DNA of 17,394 bases from an uncultured Selenomonadaceae bacterium (GCA_905233965.1 CAJOFG010000061.1:1-17394); one strand, 5' to 3'; positions 7,560 to 15,716 are shown, counted from the stretch's first letter. Notes: generated from the sequence alone by a model not told the origin. A program made the numbers and translations.

Positions 7560-8497
7560 ACCTCCGGCGAAGTAGTAAGCTTTTTTCGCCGCATTGACCG
7601 CGCCGTTGCCGGAGAAGGGAGATTCAAAAATTTCTTCGTCGTGACATGACCGAGCGAATAATCCGTCAACATTCCGGAAAGTTTTTCTTCGCGTACTTCG
7701 GTATCCGGGTGGTCGCTCATGGTTTGTTCGTTCGGTTTGTCGTGCGCGTCAAATTCCAAAAAGTCCCGCGTTTCGTAGCGCAAATAATAATCCATCGCCG
7801 CCATGGCCGCCGCACCGCCGCCCGGATTAAATCCCGCGTCCGTCATCAGATAAAATCCGCCGGCATCCGCTTCATGTTCAACCGGAATCATTACACTTTT
7901 TGCAACGGAATAATCCGCAATCGCCGCCATTTTATTCCAGTCGATGTTCGCGCTGTCCGGAAGACTTGCACCGATTATCATTGCCGCCGTCGATTGAGCG
8001 ATCGCCTTCGCGTAACTTTTCGCGGAGTGTTGAGCAATTCCGTGAGTCATTTCGTGGGCGAGGACTGACGCAATTTGATTTTCGTCTCCGTTGAGTGCGC
8101 GAATGAGTCCGCGATTGACGCTGATATAATTCATCGGGTAACAGGAGGCGTTGAATTTTTCGCTGTCGTTCACGCCCCAAACGAACGGGAGAGAATTTAC
8201 TTTGAGTTCGTACCGGGAATTATTTACCAGCCGCGTCATGATTTTATCGACAAGTTCAACATCATGAGGATTTTTATCCGTGCCGTTGAGTTCAATATCC
8301 TGCCGGCGCGCCGCCATTTGTGCATCGACGTTGTTGCCCAAATCCAAAATTGAATTTAAAACGGATTTGTACATCGCCAAAACGCCCAACGCTCCCGCCG
8401 CCGCTCCTCCGACATCGACAGCTTGAGCCGGCAACGGAGTAAATGCAAGCGCGGAAATTAAAATCGCCGCGATGAATTTATAAATTTTTTTCAACAC
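7478..8497 (-). CDS. Secreted M48 zinc metalloprotease, 5' part of a frameshifted M48-TPR gene
   Basis: The N-terminus is a signal peptide (MLKKIYKF, hydrophobic core, cleavage likely after PAQA at residue 26). The M48 catalytic site is present: His148-Glu149-x-x-His152 in LAHEMTHG, and the downstream glutamate ligand Glu209 in PVEHEADAGG, followed by the family segment AGFNPGG. The SDHPDTEVRE segment near 261-270 matches the conserved HP..R region. Homology holds to about residue 287 (HVT, near 7640); the remaining 50 or so residues are a basic out-of-frame read of the TPR-linker DNA. Translation starts at GTG 8497 (or TTG 8494), with GGTGAT five to eight bases upstream, 13 bases after the GH32 gene. 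Its likely role is turnover of misfolded envelope proteins. Confidence 0.85.
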   Translation of the reverse strand: MLKKIYKFIAAILISALAFTPLPAQAVDVGGAAAGALGVLAMYKSVLNSILDLGNNVDAQMAARRQDIELNGTDKNPHDVELVDKIMTRLVNNSRYELKVNSLPFVWGVNDSEKFNASCYPMNYISVNRGLIRALNGDENQIASVLAHEMTHGIAQHSAKSYAKAIAQSTAAMIIGASLPDSANIDWNKMAAIADYSVAKSVMIPVEHEADAGGFYLMTDAGFNPGGGAAAMAAMDYYLRYETRDFLEFDAHDKPNEQTMSDHPDTEVREEKLSGMLTDYSLGHVTTKKFLNLPSPATARSMRRKKLTTSPEVWRGRFTITFRRTIGNSGKARRTSRIF

Positions 8498-8510
8498 AAA
8501 AAATCACCGT

Positions 8511-9947
8511 TCAGAATTTGTAGAAGGTCACGGAATTTATTTCAAAAGAATTTCCCCACGGAACGAAAATAATATCGCGTGACGATTCGTCCGGATAAAT
8601 TCGCGACGACATGACAGCTTCGCCGTCGTTGATGAAAATTTCGACGGAGGACTTGTCAAGGTAAATTCGGAGCGTCAATTTTTTTCCGGGATTGAGTTCG
8701 ACTTCGCGGGTATCTCCCGGACCTTTGCCGGAGCGTTTGCGATTTAAGATTAAAAGTTTTTCCGCCTCGGTGTATTCGATAATCGTTTTTTCTTTTTCGC
8801 CGACGCGCAATTCTATTCCGAACGCGGGAGTTTTTCCGGTGTCAACGTCAACAATCAATTCGCCGATGTCGCCGGAAATTTTTTCCAACTTCGTCGGTTC
8901 GGTCAGCGATAATTTTTCGTAGGAAATTTTTTCTTTGCGCAGACCTTCCAACTCTTTCGCCGGAACGCTGAAAATTTTTCCGTCCTTCAACCGGAGTTCA
9001 CGCGGTACGGTCATCATGCCCGCCCAATCGTCCTCTTGCTCCGGCATTTTTTCGTACCACATATCGAGCCAGCCGATTAAAATTGTTCTGCCGTCCGGCG
9101 TTTCGGTAATTTGCGGCGCGTAAAAATCGGAGCCGTAGTCCAGCAGATGAAAATCTTCGTGCGTGAAAATTCCGGTTTCGTAATTCAAATTGCCGATCAT
9201 GTAACCGGACTGATACACGTTTTGATAAACGATTCCCTCCTGCTTGATTCCCTGCGGAGAGAAAATCAAAACTTCCTTACCGTCAATCGTCGCAAAGTTC
9301 GGACACTCCCACATATAACCCAAATTTTCGGTTGCCCGTGCCGCGATGCTTTTAAAATTCCAATGCTCCAAATCTTCCGACTCGAACAAAATAATTTGCC
9401 CCACGTCGTCCTCCTCGGTCTTTGAGCCGACGACGGCATAAAATTTTCCGTCGTGTTTCCAAACTTTCGGATCACGAAAATCGTATTTGCTCGCTCTGTG
9501 GTCGCCGGGATTTCCGATAACCGGGTTGCCGGAAAATTTTTCAAAATTTATTCCGTCTGCGCTCCGGGCAATGCATTGAGTTTGCAAATGAAGTTTTTGT
9601 TTGAAAACGTTCGGAATGACGTGACCGGTGTACATCAAATAAAGTTGTCCGTCTTTTTCAATCGCGCTGCCGGAAAAACAGCCGTCCTTGTCGTAAAATC
9701 TGTCCGGAGCGATCGCGATGGGGAGATGTTTCCACTCGAAAAGATTTTTACTCGTCATGTGTCCCCAATGCATGGGTCCCCATTCGGCGGAGTAAGGGTG
9801 GTGCTGATAAAAGAGATGGTATTCGCCGTTGTAAAAGCAAAACCCGTTCGGATCGTTCATCCAGCCGACGGGCGGCGCGGCATGGTAAACGGGGTAAAAT
9901 TTTGTGCCGATGGAATTTTTTTTGTCCGTTGAAATTTTTTCGTTCAT
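8511..9947 (-). CDS. scrB: Sucrose-6-phosphate hydrolase / beta-fructosidase (GH32)
   Basis: This is a glycoside hydrolase family 32 enzyme with all three catalytic acids: nucleophile Asp32 in WMNDPNG, transition-state Asp159 in FRDPKVW and acid/base Glu214 in WECPNF. A five-bladed propeller is followed by the C-terminal beta-sandwich (KSSVEIFINDGEAVMSSRIYP). With 478 residues and no signal peptide it fits cytoplasmic ScrB/SacA, which splits sucrose-6-phosphate imported by a PTS; direct sucrose or fructan use cannot be excluded because no transporter gene is in view. The start at ATG 9947 is preferred because GGGGAG (about 9957-9962) lies 9 bases upstream; the longer TTG start at 9965 would overlap that site. 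It heads the leftward operon that also contains the purine genes. Confidence 0.9.
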   Translation of the reverse strand: MNEKISTDKKNSIGTKFYPVYHAAPPVGWMNDPNGFCFYNGEYHLFYQHHPYSAEWGPMHWGHMTSKNLFEWKHLPIAIAPDRFYDKDGCFSGSAIEKDGQLYLMYTGHVIPNVFKQKLHLQTQCIARSADGINFEKFSGNPVIGNPGDHRASKYDFRDPKVWKHDGKFYAVVGSKTEEDDVGQIILFESEDLEHWNFKSIAARATENLGYMWECPNFATIDGKEVLIFSPQGIKQEGIVYQNVYQSGYMIGNLNYETGIFTHEDFHLLDYGSDFYAPQITETPDGRTILIGWLDMWYEKMPEQEDDWAGMMTVPRELRLKDGKIFSVPAKELEGLRKEKISYEKLSLTEPTKLEKISGDIGELIVDVDTGKTPAFGIELRVGEKEKTIIEYTEAEKLLILNRKRSGKGPGDTREVELNPGKKLTLRIYLDKSSVEIFINDGEAVMSSRIYPDESSRDIIFVPWGNSFEINSVTFYKF

Positions 9948-9984
9948 TAAAACATCTCTCCCCAAAATTTTTTATCTTGTCAGC

Positions 9985-10011
9985 AAAAACCCCGACAAAA
10001 TTTCGTCGGGG
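9985..10011 (-). terminator. Terminator-like hairpin in the leader of the GH32 gene
   Basis: On the - strand, a perfect 7-bp stem CCCCGAC/GTCGGGG (10005-10011 and 9990-9996) with an eight-base loop is followed by TTTTT (complement of 9985-9989), the form of an intrinsic terminator. It can end transcripts arriving from the antitoxin/kinase genes. It also lies between a good promoter and the GH32 start codon, so it may act as an attenuator. On the + strand no T tract follows. Confidence 0.7.
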
Positions 10012-10042
10012 CTTAAAATTGTCAAACATCTTACATTGTCGA

Positions 10043-10071
10043 AGTCTAACATACGGAAAAGTTTTTTTCAA
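10043..10071 (-). promoter_or_regulatory. Predicted sigma-A promoter for the GH32/purine operon
   Basis: TTGAAA (10066-10071) and TAGACT (10043-10048) are separated by exactly 17 bases, and a TG precedes the -10 box by one base (extended -10). The predicted start would be near 10036, giving a leader of about 90 bases that includes the hairpin at 9985-10011. Direct repeats TTGTCAAA (10019-10026) and TTGTCGAA (10037-10044), read on the + strand, sit around the start site and could be a regulator site. No good cre box was seen. Confidence 0.5.
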
Positions 10072-10107
10072 TAAAAACGGGAGCCGGGAAAAAATTTTTG
10101 CCGGCAA

Positions 10108-10370
10108 TTATTTTTGCATATATTCAGCCAAAATTGTCGGCGACATCACAAGCGGATTTTTTATTTCGCTCTCCAAAAAAATATTTGTCGCCGGTCAACA
10201 AAATGACGTTTCTTTTTGTCAGGTCATTTTTTGTTTACTTTTTCTTTGAATTCCGTTTCGACGTAATCCGAAACCAAAAGTTCATGACCCTCGTCCTTCA
10301 AAGAGCGCAACAAATTTTCGATTTTTCCGTCAAAAACTACGGCAGAAATTATTATGTTCGTATCAAGCAT
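10108..10370 (-). pseudogene. Decayed PIN-domain (VapC-like) toxin gene
   Basis: The first 48 codons (10224-10370) read MLDTNIIISAVVFDGKIENL through ETEFKEKV, a typical PIN N-terminus with the first catalytic Asp (LDTN) and Glu (ETEF), then hit TGA. A little further, in another frame, comes NVILLTGDKYF with the late catalytic Asp, and after one more one-base slip at a run of seven T the C-terminal segment NPLVMSPTILAEYMQK ends at TAA 10108. The remnant spans about 263 bases where an intact gene needs roughly 400, so the middle (about 50 residues) is deleted. The usual MKIMLDTN opening has ATA in place of its first ATG. Three independent lesions make an active toxin very unlikely. It directly follows the antitoxin-like gene. 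Confidence 0.8.
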
Positions 10371-10382
10371 AATTTTTATGTT

Positions 10383-10628
10383 TCATGCGCTCCCTGCGAT
10401 CGTTTGCAGTTCGGCTCTTTCGTGCGCAATCTTTTTTTCTTCCTCCGTCAAAGGTTTTTCTCTTGCGAAAAGTTCATCAAGTCGCGCAAAAATTTCTTCC
10501 TTGCGTTTTTCCTCAGGATTGACTCCCGGCTTTATCAACAAATTTTTCACAAACTCAAAAATTTTCTCGATGTACTCGTCCGGAGCGGTCGCTGTCATCT
10601 CTATGGTTTGTTCTCTCAAAGTTGTCAT
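10383..10628 (-). CDS. Small antitoxin-like protein next to a PIN toxin remnant
   Basis: This intact 81-residue charged protein has no family I can name. Residues 1-32 (TTLREQTIEMTATAPDEYIE onward) form a predicted helix pair seen in many small antitoxins. The second half is rich in Glu, Lys and Arg and looks helical, as expected for a toxin-wrapping tail. Its stop lies 12 bases before the ATG of the decayed PIN toxin, the standard antitoxin-toxin order. GAGGCG at 10635-10640 is the ribosome site. It begins 24 bases after the sensor kinase stop, so it may be read from the murE promoter. With the toxin broken it would be an orphan antitoxin. Function is inferred from context only. Confidence 0.65.
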   Translation of the reverse strand: MTTLREQTIEMTATAPDEYIEKIFEFVKNLLIKPGVNPEEKRKEEIFARLDELFAREKPLTEEEKKIAHERAELQTIAGSA

Positions 10629-10652
10629 TTCAATCGCCTCGCGAAAAAATTT

Positions 10653-12860
10653 TCAACCCAAAACTTCCGATAAAGTTTCCATCATCTTTGCAATGTCAAT
10701 CGGTTTTGCAATGTGTCCGTTCATGCCGGCATCTTTTGCCGCTTTCACGTCATCGCTGAACGCGTTCGCCGTCATCGCTATAATCGGAATTTTTGCAAGC
10801 TCCGGATTTTCCAGCGCACGAATTTTTTTCGTCGCCTCGTAACCGTTCATAACCGGCATTTGAATATCCATTAAAATTGCGTCGTAATCGCCGGGCTTTG
10901 AGTTTGAAATTTTTTCCACAGCCTCAGAACCGTCAGCCGCCGTGTCCACGTCGAACCCCGCGCCGGACAAAAACATTTTCGCAATTTCCCGATTGACTTC
11001 GATATCGTCAACCAAGAGAAGTTTTTTGTTCCCGAAATTCGTTTCGACTTCGGAAATATTTTCTTCCTCCGAAATTTTTTCCGGCTCTTCGGCAATTTTG
11101 AATTTCAGACGGATTATAAATTCCGTGCCTTTATCTTTTTCGGTGACAAGATTTATTTCGCCGTTCATCATGTCGATTATACTTCTCGTTATCGCCATGC
11201 CCAGCCCGGTACCTTGTATGCCGCTGACCGTCGAAGTCCTTTCGCGCTCGAACGCGTCAAAAATTTTTTCGGCAAATTCTTTCGTCATTCCGATTCCGGT
11301 ATCTTTGACGCGAATTTCATAAGCGGCAAAATTTTCTTCCGTCCCGGTTTGCGAAAGTGTCGCGGTGACGGTTCCTCCGTCCGGCGTGAATTTGTAAGCG
11401 TTGCTCAACAAATTCAGCATGACGCGATCCAACCGGTTTATATCGCAGACGACGAAACGATTTTTGACTTGCGAAGTATCGACGGTGAATTTAATTTTTT
11501 TCTGCTCCATTTGCATGGCGAAAACGTCGCGCACTTCGTCGAACAGTTTGCAAATATCCGCGTCGCATTCTTCGAGTTCAAATTTTCCGTTCTCAATCCG
11601 GCTCATTTCCAGAACGTCATTTATCAGCGTCAAAAGATTTTTTCCGGACACTTCGATTTTGCCGAGAAAATCGTTTATATTTGCCGGAATATTTTTTTCC
11701 TTCTTCGCGAGTTCGATGTAACCGATAATTGCATTCATCGGCGTTCGTATGTCGTGGCTCATGTTGAACAGGAAAGTTGTTTTCGCTTTCCCGGCGAGTT
11801 CGGCTTTCATTTTTTCGACGATCAATTCTTCGTTGCGAATTTTCAATTCTTCCTGCTGTTTGTGTATCGTGTCAAAATTTTCCTGCAGTCTTTCCGTGTA
11901 AATGTTCCGGTCTTTCGCTTCCTTGTACTGATGAAAAATGTACGCGACGAGCATACAGACAATGACGAGAGAAATTGTAACCAGAGTTCCTATCCAGGGG
12001 CGACTTGCAACCATTTCAAACAGAGTTATATTTTCGTAACGGTGATTAATCCATTTTTTGTCGAGCTCATCCATTCGTCCTTCTTCCTGCATTTGTTTGA
12101 GGACGGCATTTAATTTTACGCGCAGAATATTATCTTCCGGATGAATACAGAGTACCCCGTAAACGTGGGTGACCGCATAACTCGGATAAACGTCTTTGAT
12201 GTCGAGTTTCTCCAAAAAATTGTTGCCGACCTGTATCGGGCAAATCGCAAATTCATATTCGCCGCGCTTCAACGCCTCAAAAATAACTTCGTAAGATTTT
12301 ATGTAAGTTATTTCGTCGTCGAGTCCCAAACCCGGAACCGGGTGGAAAGATGCGACGCGCCGCCCGTACAAGTCCGCGACGGAGGAAATATTTTTTTTGC
12401 CGTAAACGACGTACTGTTTTTCCGTTGTCGGAAGTGTCGCGACCATGTTCGGATTGTTCACGACCAAATCGGATTCCATGTTCATTATCACGTCAACATC
12501 TCTGTTGAGGAACATTTTATTTGCCGTTGACCAATCCGTGAGTTGCAAATCCAAATTCATTTCCAAACGGTTTGCAATTTCGTTGATAAGTTCAACGTCG
12601 AACCCCAAATAATTTTCGTCCTCGTCCGCGTAGGAAAAAGGCGCGTAGTCTATGTCGGAAACGACGCGCAAAGTTTTTTCAAATCTGTTTTCGGCTTTGA
12701 CTTCGATCTTCGGAACGGGTTTAAAAAAATCTCCGACGTAAAGGAAGGAGATAACAAAAACAACCACCGGAATTATCGCCAAAACTCCGGCGGCAAAAAT
12801 TACGTTGCGCTTTTTCCCGAAAAACGTTTCAGGTTTTTTGATGTCGGCTTTTTCGCTCAT
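10653..12860 (-). CDS. Hybrid sensor histidine kinase with periplasmic solute-binding sensor domain
   Basis: The 735 residues are arranged as: cytoplasmic start, transmembrane helix about 20-42, family-3 solute-binding domain about 62-275 (TLRVVSDIDYAPFSY opening, typical of amino-acid-binding proteins), second transmembrane helix about 288-310, coiled linker 311-360, HisKA with phospho-acceptor His369 (NMSHDIRTPMN), HATPase with N box NLLSNAYKF (483-491), G1 DTGIGM and G2 GTGLGMAITRS, then a receiver domain with Asp618/Asp619, phospho-acceptor Asp665 (MDIQMP) and Lys719. All catalytic residues are present. It senses a small molecule outside the membrane, perhaps an amino acid or peptide, and can phosphorylate its own receiver. 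No HPt protein or response regulator is adjacent. It starts 30 bases after murF on the same strand, suggesting co-expression with wall synthesis. Confidence 0.92.
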   Translation of the reverse strand: MSEKADIKKPETFFGKKRNVIFAAGVLAIIPVVVFVISFLYVGDFFKPVPKIEVKAENRFEKTLRVVSDIDYAPFSYADEDENYLGFDVELINEIANRLEMNLDLQLTDWSTANKMFLNRDVDVIMNMESDLVVNNPNMVATLPTTEKQYVVYGKKNISSVADLYGRRVASFHPVPGLGLDDEITYIKSYEVIFEALKRGEYEFAICPIQVGNNFLEKLDIKDVYPSYAVTHVYGVLCIHPEDNILRVKLNAVLKQMQEEGRMDELDKKWINHRYENITLFEMVASRPWIGTLVTISLVIVCMLVAYIFHQYKEAKDRNIYTERLQENFDTIHKQQEELKIRNEELIVEKMKAELAGKAKTTFLFNMSHDIRTPMNAIIGYIELAKKEKNIPANINDFLGKIEVSGKNLLTLINDVLEMSRIENGKFELEECDADICKLFDEVRDVFAMQMEQKKIKFTVDTSQVKNRFVVCDINRLDRVMLNLLSNAYKFTPDGGTVTATLSQTGTEENFAAYEIRVKDTGIGMTKEFAEKIFDAFERERTSTVSGIQGTGLGMAITRSIIDMMNGEINLVTEKDKGTEFIIRLKFKIAEEPEKISEEENISEVETNFGNKKLLLVDDIEVNREIAKMFLSGAGFDVDTAADGSEAVEKISNSKPGDYDAILMDIQMPVMNGYEATKKIRALENPELAKIPIIAMTANAFSDDVKAAKDAGMNGHIAKPIDIAKMMETLSEVLG

Positions 12861-12890
12861 GAATCACGTTATCCTTTCGCCGCGATAAAG

Positions 12891-14219
12891 TCAAATCATT
12901 TCGATAACTTTTTCCAAGTGCATACCGTGCGACGCTTTGAAAAGAATCGTATCTCCGTCTTTAATCACGGCGAGAATTTTTTTCGCGGTTTCTTCGCGGG
13001 TGTCGGTGGTGAAAACTTTTTCCATGCCGGCATCTTTCGCACCGGCGGCAATAAATTTTCCGAGTTCGCCGTAAGTTATCAGCACGTCGAAATTATTTTC
13101 AAAAACTTCCTTACCGACTTCGCGATGAGATTTTTCCGCAATGTTGCCGAGTTCGAGCATATCGCCGAGTACGGCAATTTTTCTGCCGTCGTAAATTTCG
13201 GAAACGGTTTTAATCGACGCGCACATTGATGCCGGGCTTGCGTTGTAAGCGTCGTTCACTATGACAAGGTTGTCGCGGCGAATGACTTCAAATCTCATTT
13301 TCGTCGTGACCAAAGTCGAAAAGCCGCGTTGCATTTCGTCGAAAGAAATTCCGCAAGAAATTCCGACGGCAACCGCAGACAGAGCATTTAAAACATTGTG
13401 CCGCCCGATTACCGGCAAGTCCATATGATATTTTTTTCCGCGATAAAGCAAATCAAAATCGGTTGAAGTTTGGTGCGCGGAAATATTTTCTGCTTTGATG
13501 TCTGCCGGATTTTCCACAGCGAACGTCAAAATATTTACTCCGGGCGCGACAACTTTTTTGATATCCTCCGTGTAAGAATTGTCCGCATTCAAAATTACCG
13601 TGCCGCCCGGCTTAATCGCTTCGGCAAGTTCGCCCTTTGCCTTCGCGATATTTTCCATCGAGCCGAGCAACTCAATATGGGTTTCGTTCACGTTCGTGAT
13701 GATTGCGATTGTCGGCTTGACAAATTTTGCGAGAGCCTCAATCTGTCCGAGTCCGCGCATACCGATTTCAACGACGGCGGCTTTATGTTCGTCGTTAATG
13801 CCGAGCAAAGTTAAAGGAACGCCGATTTCATTGTTGAAGTTCGCGGAAGTTTTTTGAATCTTGCCGAGCGCAGTCAAAACGGCGGCGGTTAAATCTTTCG
13901 TGGTGGTTTTTCCGCTGGAACCGGTGACTGCGACAACCGGAATGTCGAAACGGTCACGCCAATACCCGCCGATTTTTTGGTAAGCCTCCAAAGTGTCGGC
14001 GACTTTCAAAATTGCGCCTGGAATTTCTGCGGAAAAATTTTTGCCGACCAAAACACCAAAATTTTCCCCGTCGAACGTTTCACCTTTCAGCGCGACGAAC
14101 AAAACGCCGGGCGAAATTTTTCTGCTGTCCGTCGTTATCCCTTGAAAAATTATTTCGTCGTTCGTATTCGTATCCGCTCCGGTTACCTTGACAATTTCCT
14201 TCAAGCTGAATTTATTCAT
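12891..14219 (-). CDS. murF: UDP-MurNAc-tripeptide D-Ala-D-Ala ligase MurF
   Basis: MurF adds D-Ala-D-Ala to UDP-MurNAc-tripeptide in the cytoplasm, finishing the peptidoglycan precursor stem. The 442 residues show the Mur ligase P-loop VTGSSGKTT (98-106), the substrate motif NFNNEIGVPLTLL, NVNETHIELLGSMENIAKAK, and the C-terminal NDAYNASPASM and LGDMLELG blocks. The ATG follows the murE TGA with no gap, and the ribosome site GGAGG lies inside the murE end (14230-14234), so the pair is translationally coupled. In the N-terminal domain the stretch between FDGENF and VADT is about nine residues shorter than in most relatives, at the helix that normally follows this point. The catalytic parts are intact and the protein is probably functional. 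Confidence 0.94.
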   Translation of the reverse strand: MNKFSLKEIVKVTGADTNTNDEIIFQGITTDSRKISPGVLFVALKGETFDGENFGVLVGKNFSAEIPGAILKVADTLEAYQKIGGYWRDRFDIPVVAVTGSSGKTTTKDLTAAVLTALGKIQKTSANFNNEIGVPLTLLGINDEHKAAVVEIGMRGLGQIEALAKFVKPTIAIITNVNETHIELLGSMENIAKAKGELAEAIKPGGTVILNADNSYTEDIKKVVAPGVNILTFAVENPADIKAENISAHQTSTDFDLLYRGKKYHMDLPVIGRHNVLNALSAVAVGISCGISFDEMQRGFSTLVTTKMRFEVIRRDNLVIVNDAYNASPASMCASIKTVSEIYDGRKIAVLGDMLELGNIAEKSHREVGKEVFENNFDVLITYGELGKFIAAGAKDAGMEKVFTTDTREETAKKILAVIKDGDTILFKASHGMHLEKVIEMI

Positions 14220-15716
14220 TCAATTTTTTCCTCCGTAAAAATTTTTAATCGCGTCCGATGCAACTTCCCTGTCGTCGAAGTGAATCGTTTCGTCTTTCAA
14301 AATTTGATAATTTTCGTGTCCCTTACCGAGAATCAAAATTATATCTCCCGGCTTTGCAATTTCGACGGCACGGAAAATTGCCGTGCGTCTGTCGGTAACG
14401 GTTTCGTGAATTTTATCGCCGATTTTTTCCTTTATGCCGACTTCAATTTCGCGAAGGATTGACTCCGGATTTTCCGTGCGGGGATTGTCGGAAGTCGCGA
14501 TGACGATGTCGGAAAGTTCTGCGGCAAGTCTGCCCATAATCGGACGTTTTTTGTTGTCGCGATCTCCTCCGCAACCGAATACCGTGATGATTCGATTTTT
14601 CACAATCTGCCGCGCCGTTTCGATAACATTTTTCACGCCGTCCGGAGTGTGCGCGTAATCGACAATGACGGTAAAAGGAACGTCGGCGAAAATTTTTTCA
14701 AAACGACCGGGAACGCTCCGGAAATTTTCCAGCGACTTTTTGATAATGTCCGGAGAAATTTTTTCCGCAAGTGCCGCGCCGGTTGCCGCCAAAATATTGT
14801 ACACGTTAAAAATTCCGGTGACGTGCAAATTTAACTTCATTTCGCCGAATTGCCCGTGAATTTCAAATTTCGTCCCTTCCGCTTGAACGTCGATATTCGT
14901 TGCGCGAACGTCGGAATTTTTTTCTATTCCGTAAGTAATTTTTTCGCAAAGCGCGTGTTCGAGCATGAACTCCGCAGCCGGGTCGTCCAGATTTATGACG
15001 GCGGTCTTTCCCTTCTTCCGACCGGAACGCGAAACCATCTCAAAAAGTTTTGCCTTCGTTTTTTTGTAATGCTCCATAGTTTTGTGGTAGTCGAGGTGGT
15101 CTTGCGTCAGGTTGGTGAAAATCGCCGTGTCAAATTCAATTCCGGAAACTCTGTGTTCGGCGAGCGCGTGACTTGAAACTTCCATGACGACGGCATCAAT
15201 ATTTTTTTCGCGCATATCAACGAAAATGTGTTGCAAGTCGATAACGTTCGGCGTGGTGTTGTGAATCGGAAAAACTTCGTCGCCGATCATCATTTGAATC
15301 GTGCCGATTAAACCGACTTTGTATCCGGCGTTAATCAGAATCGAGCGGAGCATATAAGTCGCAGTGGTTTTTCCGTTCGTGCCGGTGACTCCGATAACGC
15401 GCATTTTTTTCGACGGGTAATCGTAAAAATAGGGAACGATGACGGCAAGAGCGTTGAGCATATCCGGGACGACGAGCGCGGAAATTCCTTCCGGCGGAGA
15501 AATATTTTCCCGTGTCGTCAAAATTCCGGTCGCGCCTTTTTCCTTCGCCTGCCCGATAAAATTGTGTCCGTCGAAGTGCGCACCTTCCATGCATACGAAC
15601 AAACTTCCTTCGCCGACTTTGCGCGAATCGTGTTCGATACTTTTTATTTTCGTTTCGCCGGCTCCGATAATTTTCGTGCCGGGAATGAGGAGAGCAAGTT
15701 CTTCAAGAGTTTTCAT
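14220..15716 (-). CDS. murE: UDP-MurNAc-L-Ala-D-Glu:meso-diaminopimelate ligase MurE
   Basis: MurE adds the third stem-peptide amino acid. The 498 residues contain P-loop TGTNGKTT (111-118), NLTQDHLDYH, the KAKLF segment with the lysine that is carbamylated in the family, VDYAHTPDGV, and GKGHENYQ near the end. DNPR at 410-413 is the recognised signature for meso-diaminopimelate rather than lysine, so the wall is predicted to be mDAP type. The open frame runs 48 codons further upstream, but those residues are not MurE-like and overlap the promoter. ATG 15716 is chosen because homology begins there (MKTLEELALLI) and GGGAGG (15729-15734) lies 12 bases upstream. It is the first gene of the leftward murE-murF-kinase run and is divergent from gdhA. 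Confidence 0.95.
   Translation of the reverse strand: MKTLEELALLIPGTKIIGAGETKIKSIEHDSRKVGEGSLFVCMEGAHFDGHNFIGQAKEKGATGILTTRENISPPEGISALVVPDMLNALAVIVPYFYDYPSKKMRVIGVTGTNGKTTATYMLRSILINAGYKVGLIGTIQMMIGDEVFPIHNTTPNVIDLQHIFVDMREKNIDAVVMEVSSHALAEHRVSGIEFDTAIFTNLTQDHLDYHKTMEHYKKTKAKLFEMVSRSGRKKGKTAVINLDDPAAEFMLEHALCEKITYGIEKNSDVRATNIDVQAEGTKFEIHGQFGEMKLNLHVTGIFNVYNILAATGAALAEKISPDIIKKSLENFRSVPGRFEKIFADVPFTVIVDYAHTPDGVKNVIETARQIVKNRIITVFGCGGDRDNKKRPIMGRLAAELSDIVIATSDNPRTENPESILREIEVGIKEKIGDKIHETVTDRRTAIFRAVEIAKPGDIILILGKGHENYQILKDETIHFDDREVASDAIKNFYGGKN

Noticed and set aside
6702..7649. 315-codon + strand frame opposite the TPR region
   Set aside because: It is the complement of a Lys/Glu-rich and TPR-coding stretch, which yields Phe/Leu/Arg runs that imitate membrane helices. 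The - strand frame has clear repeat structure.
10098..10673. 191-codon + strand frame over the antitoxin/toxin region
   Set aside because: The - strand shows recognisable PIN-domain motifs and a small gene with proper spacing. The + strand frame is Phe/Arg-rich shadow sequence without domain features.
11214..12113. 299-codon + strand frame inside the sensor kinase gene
   Set aside because: It lies opposite an intact kinase with every catalytic motif, has the same Phe/Arg-rich shadow composition, and has no convincing ribosome site.
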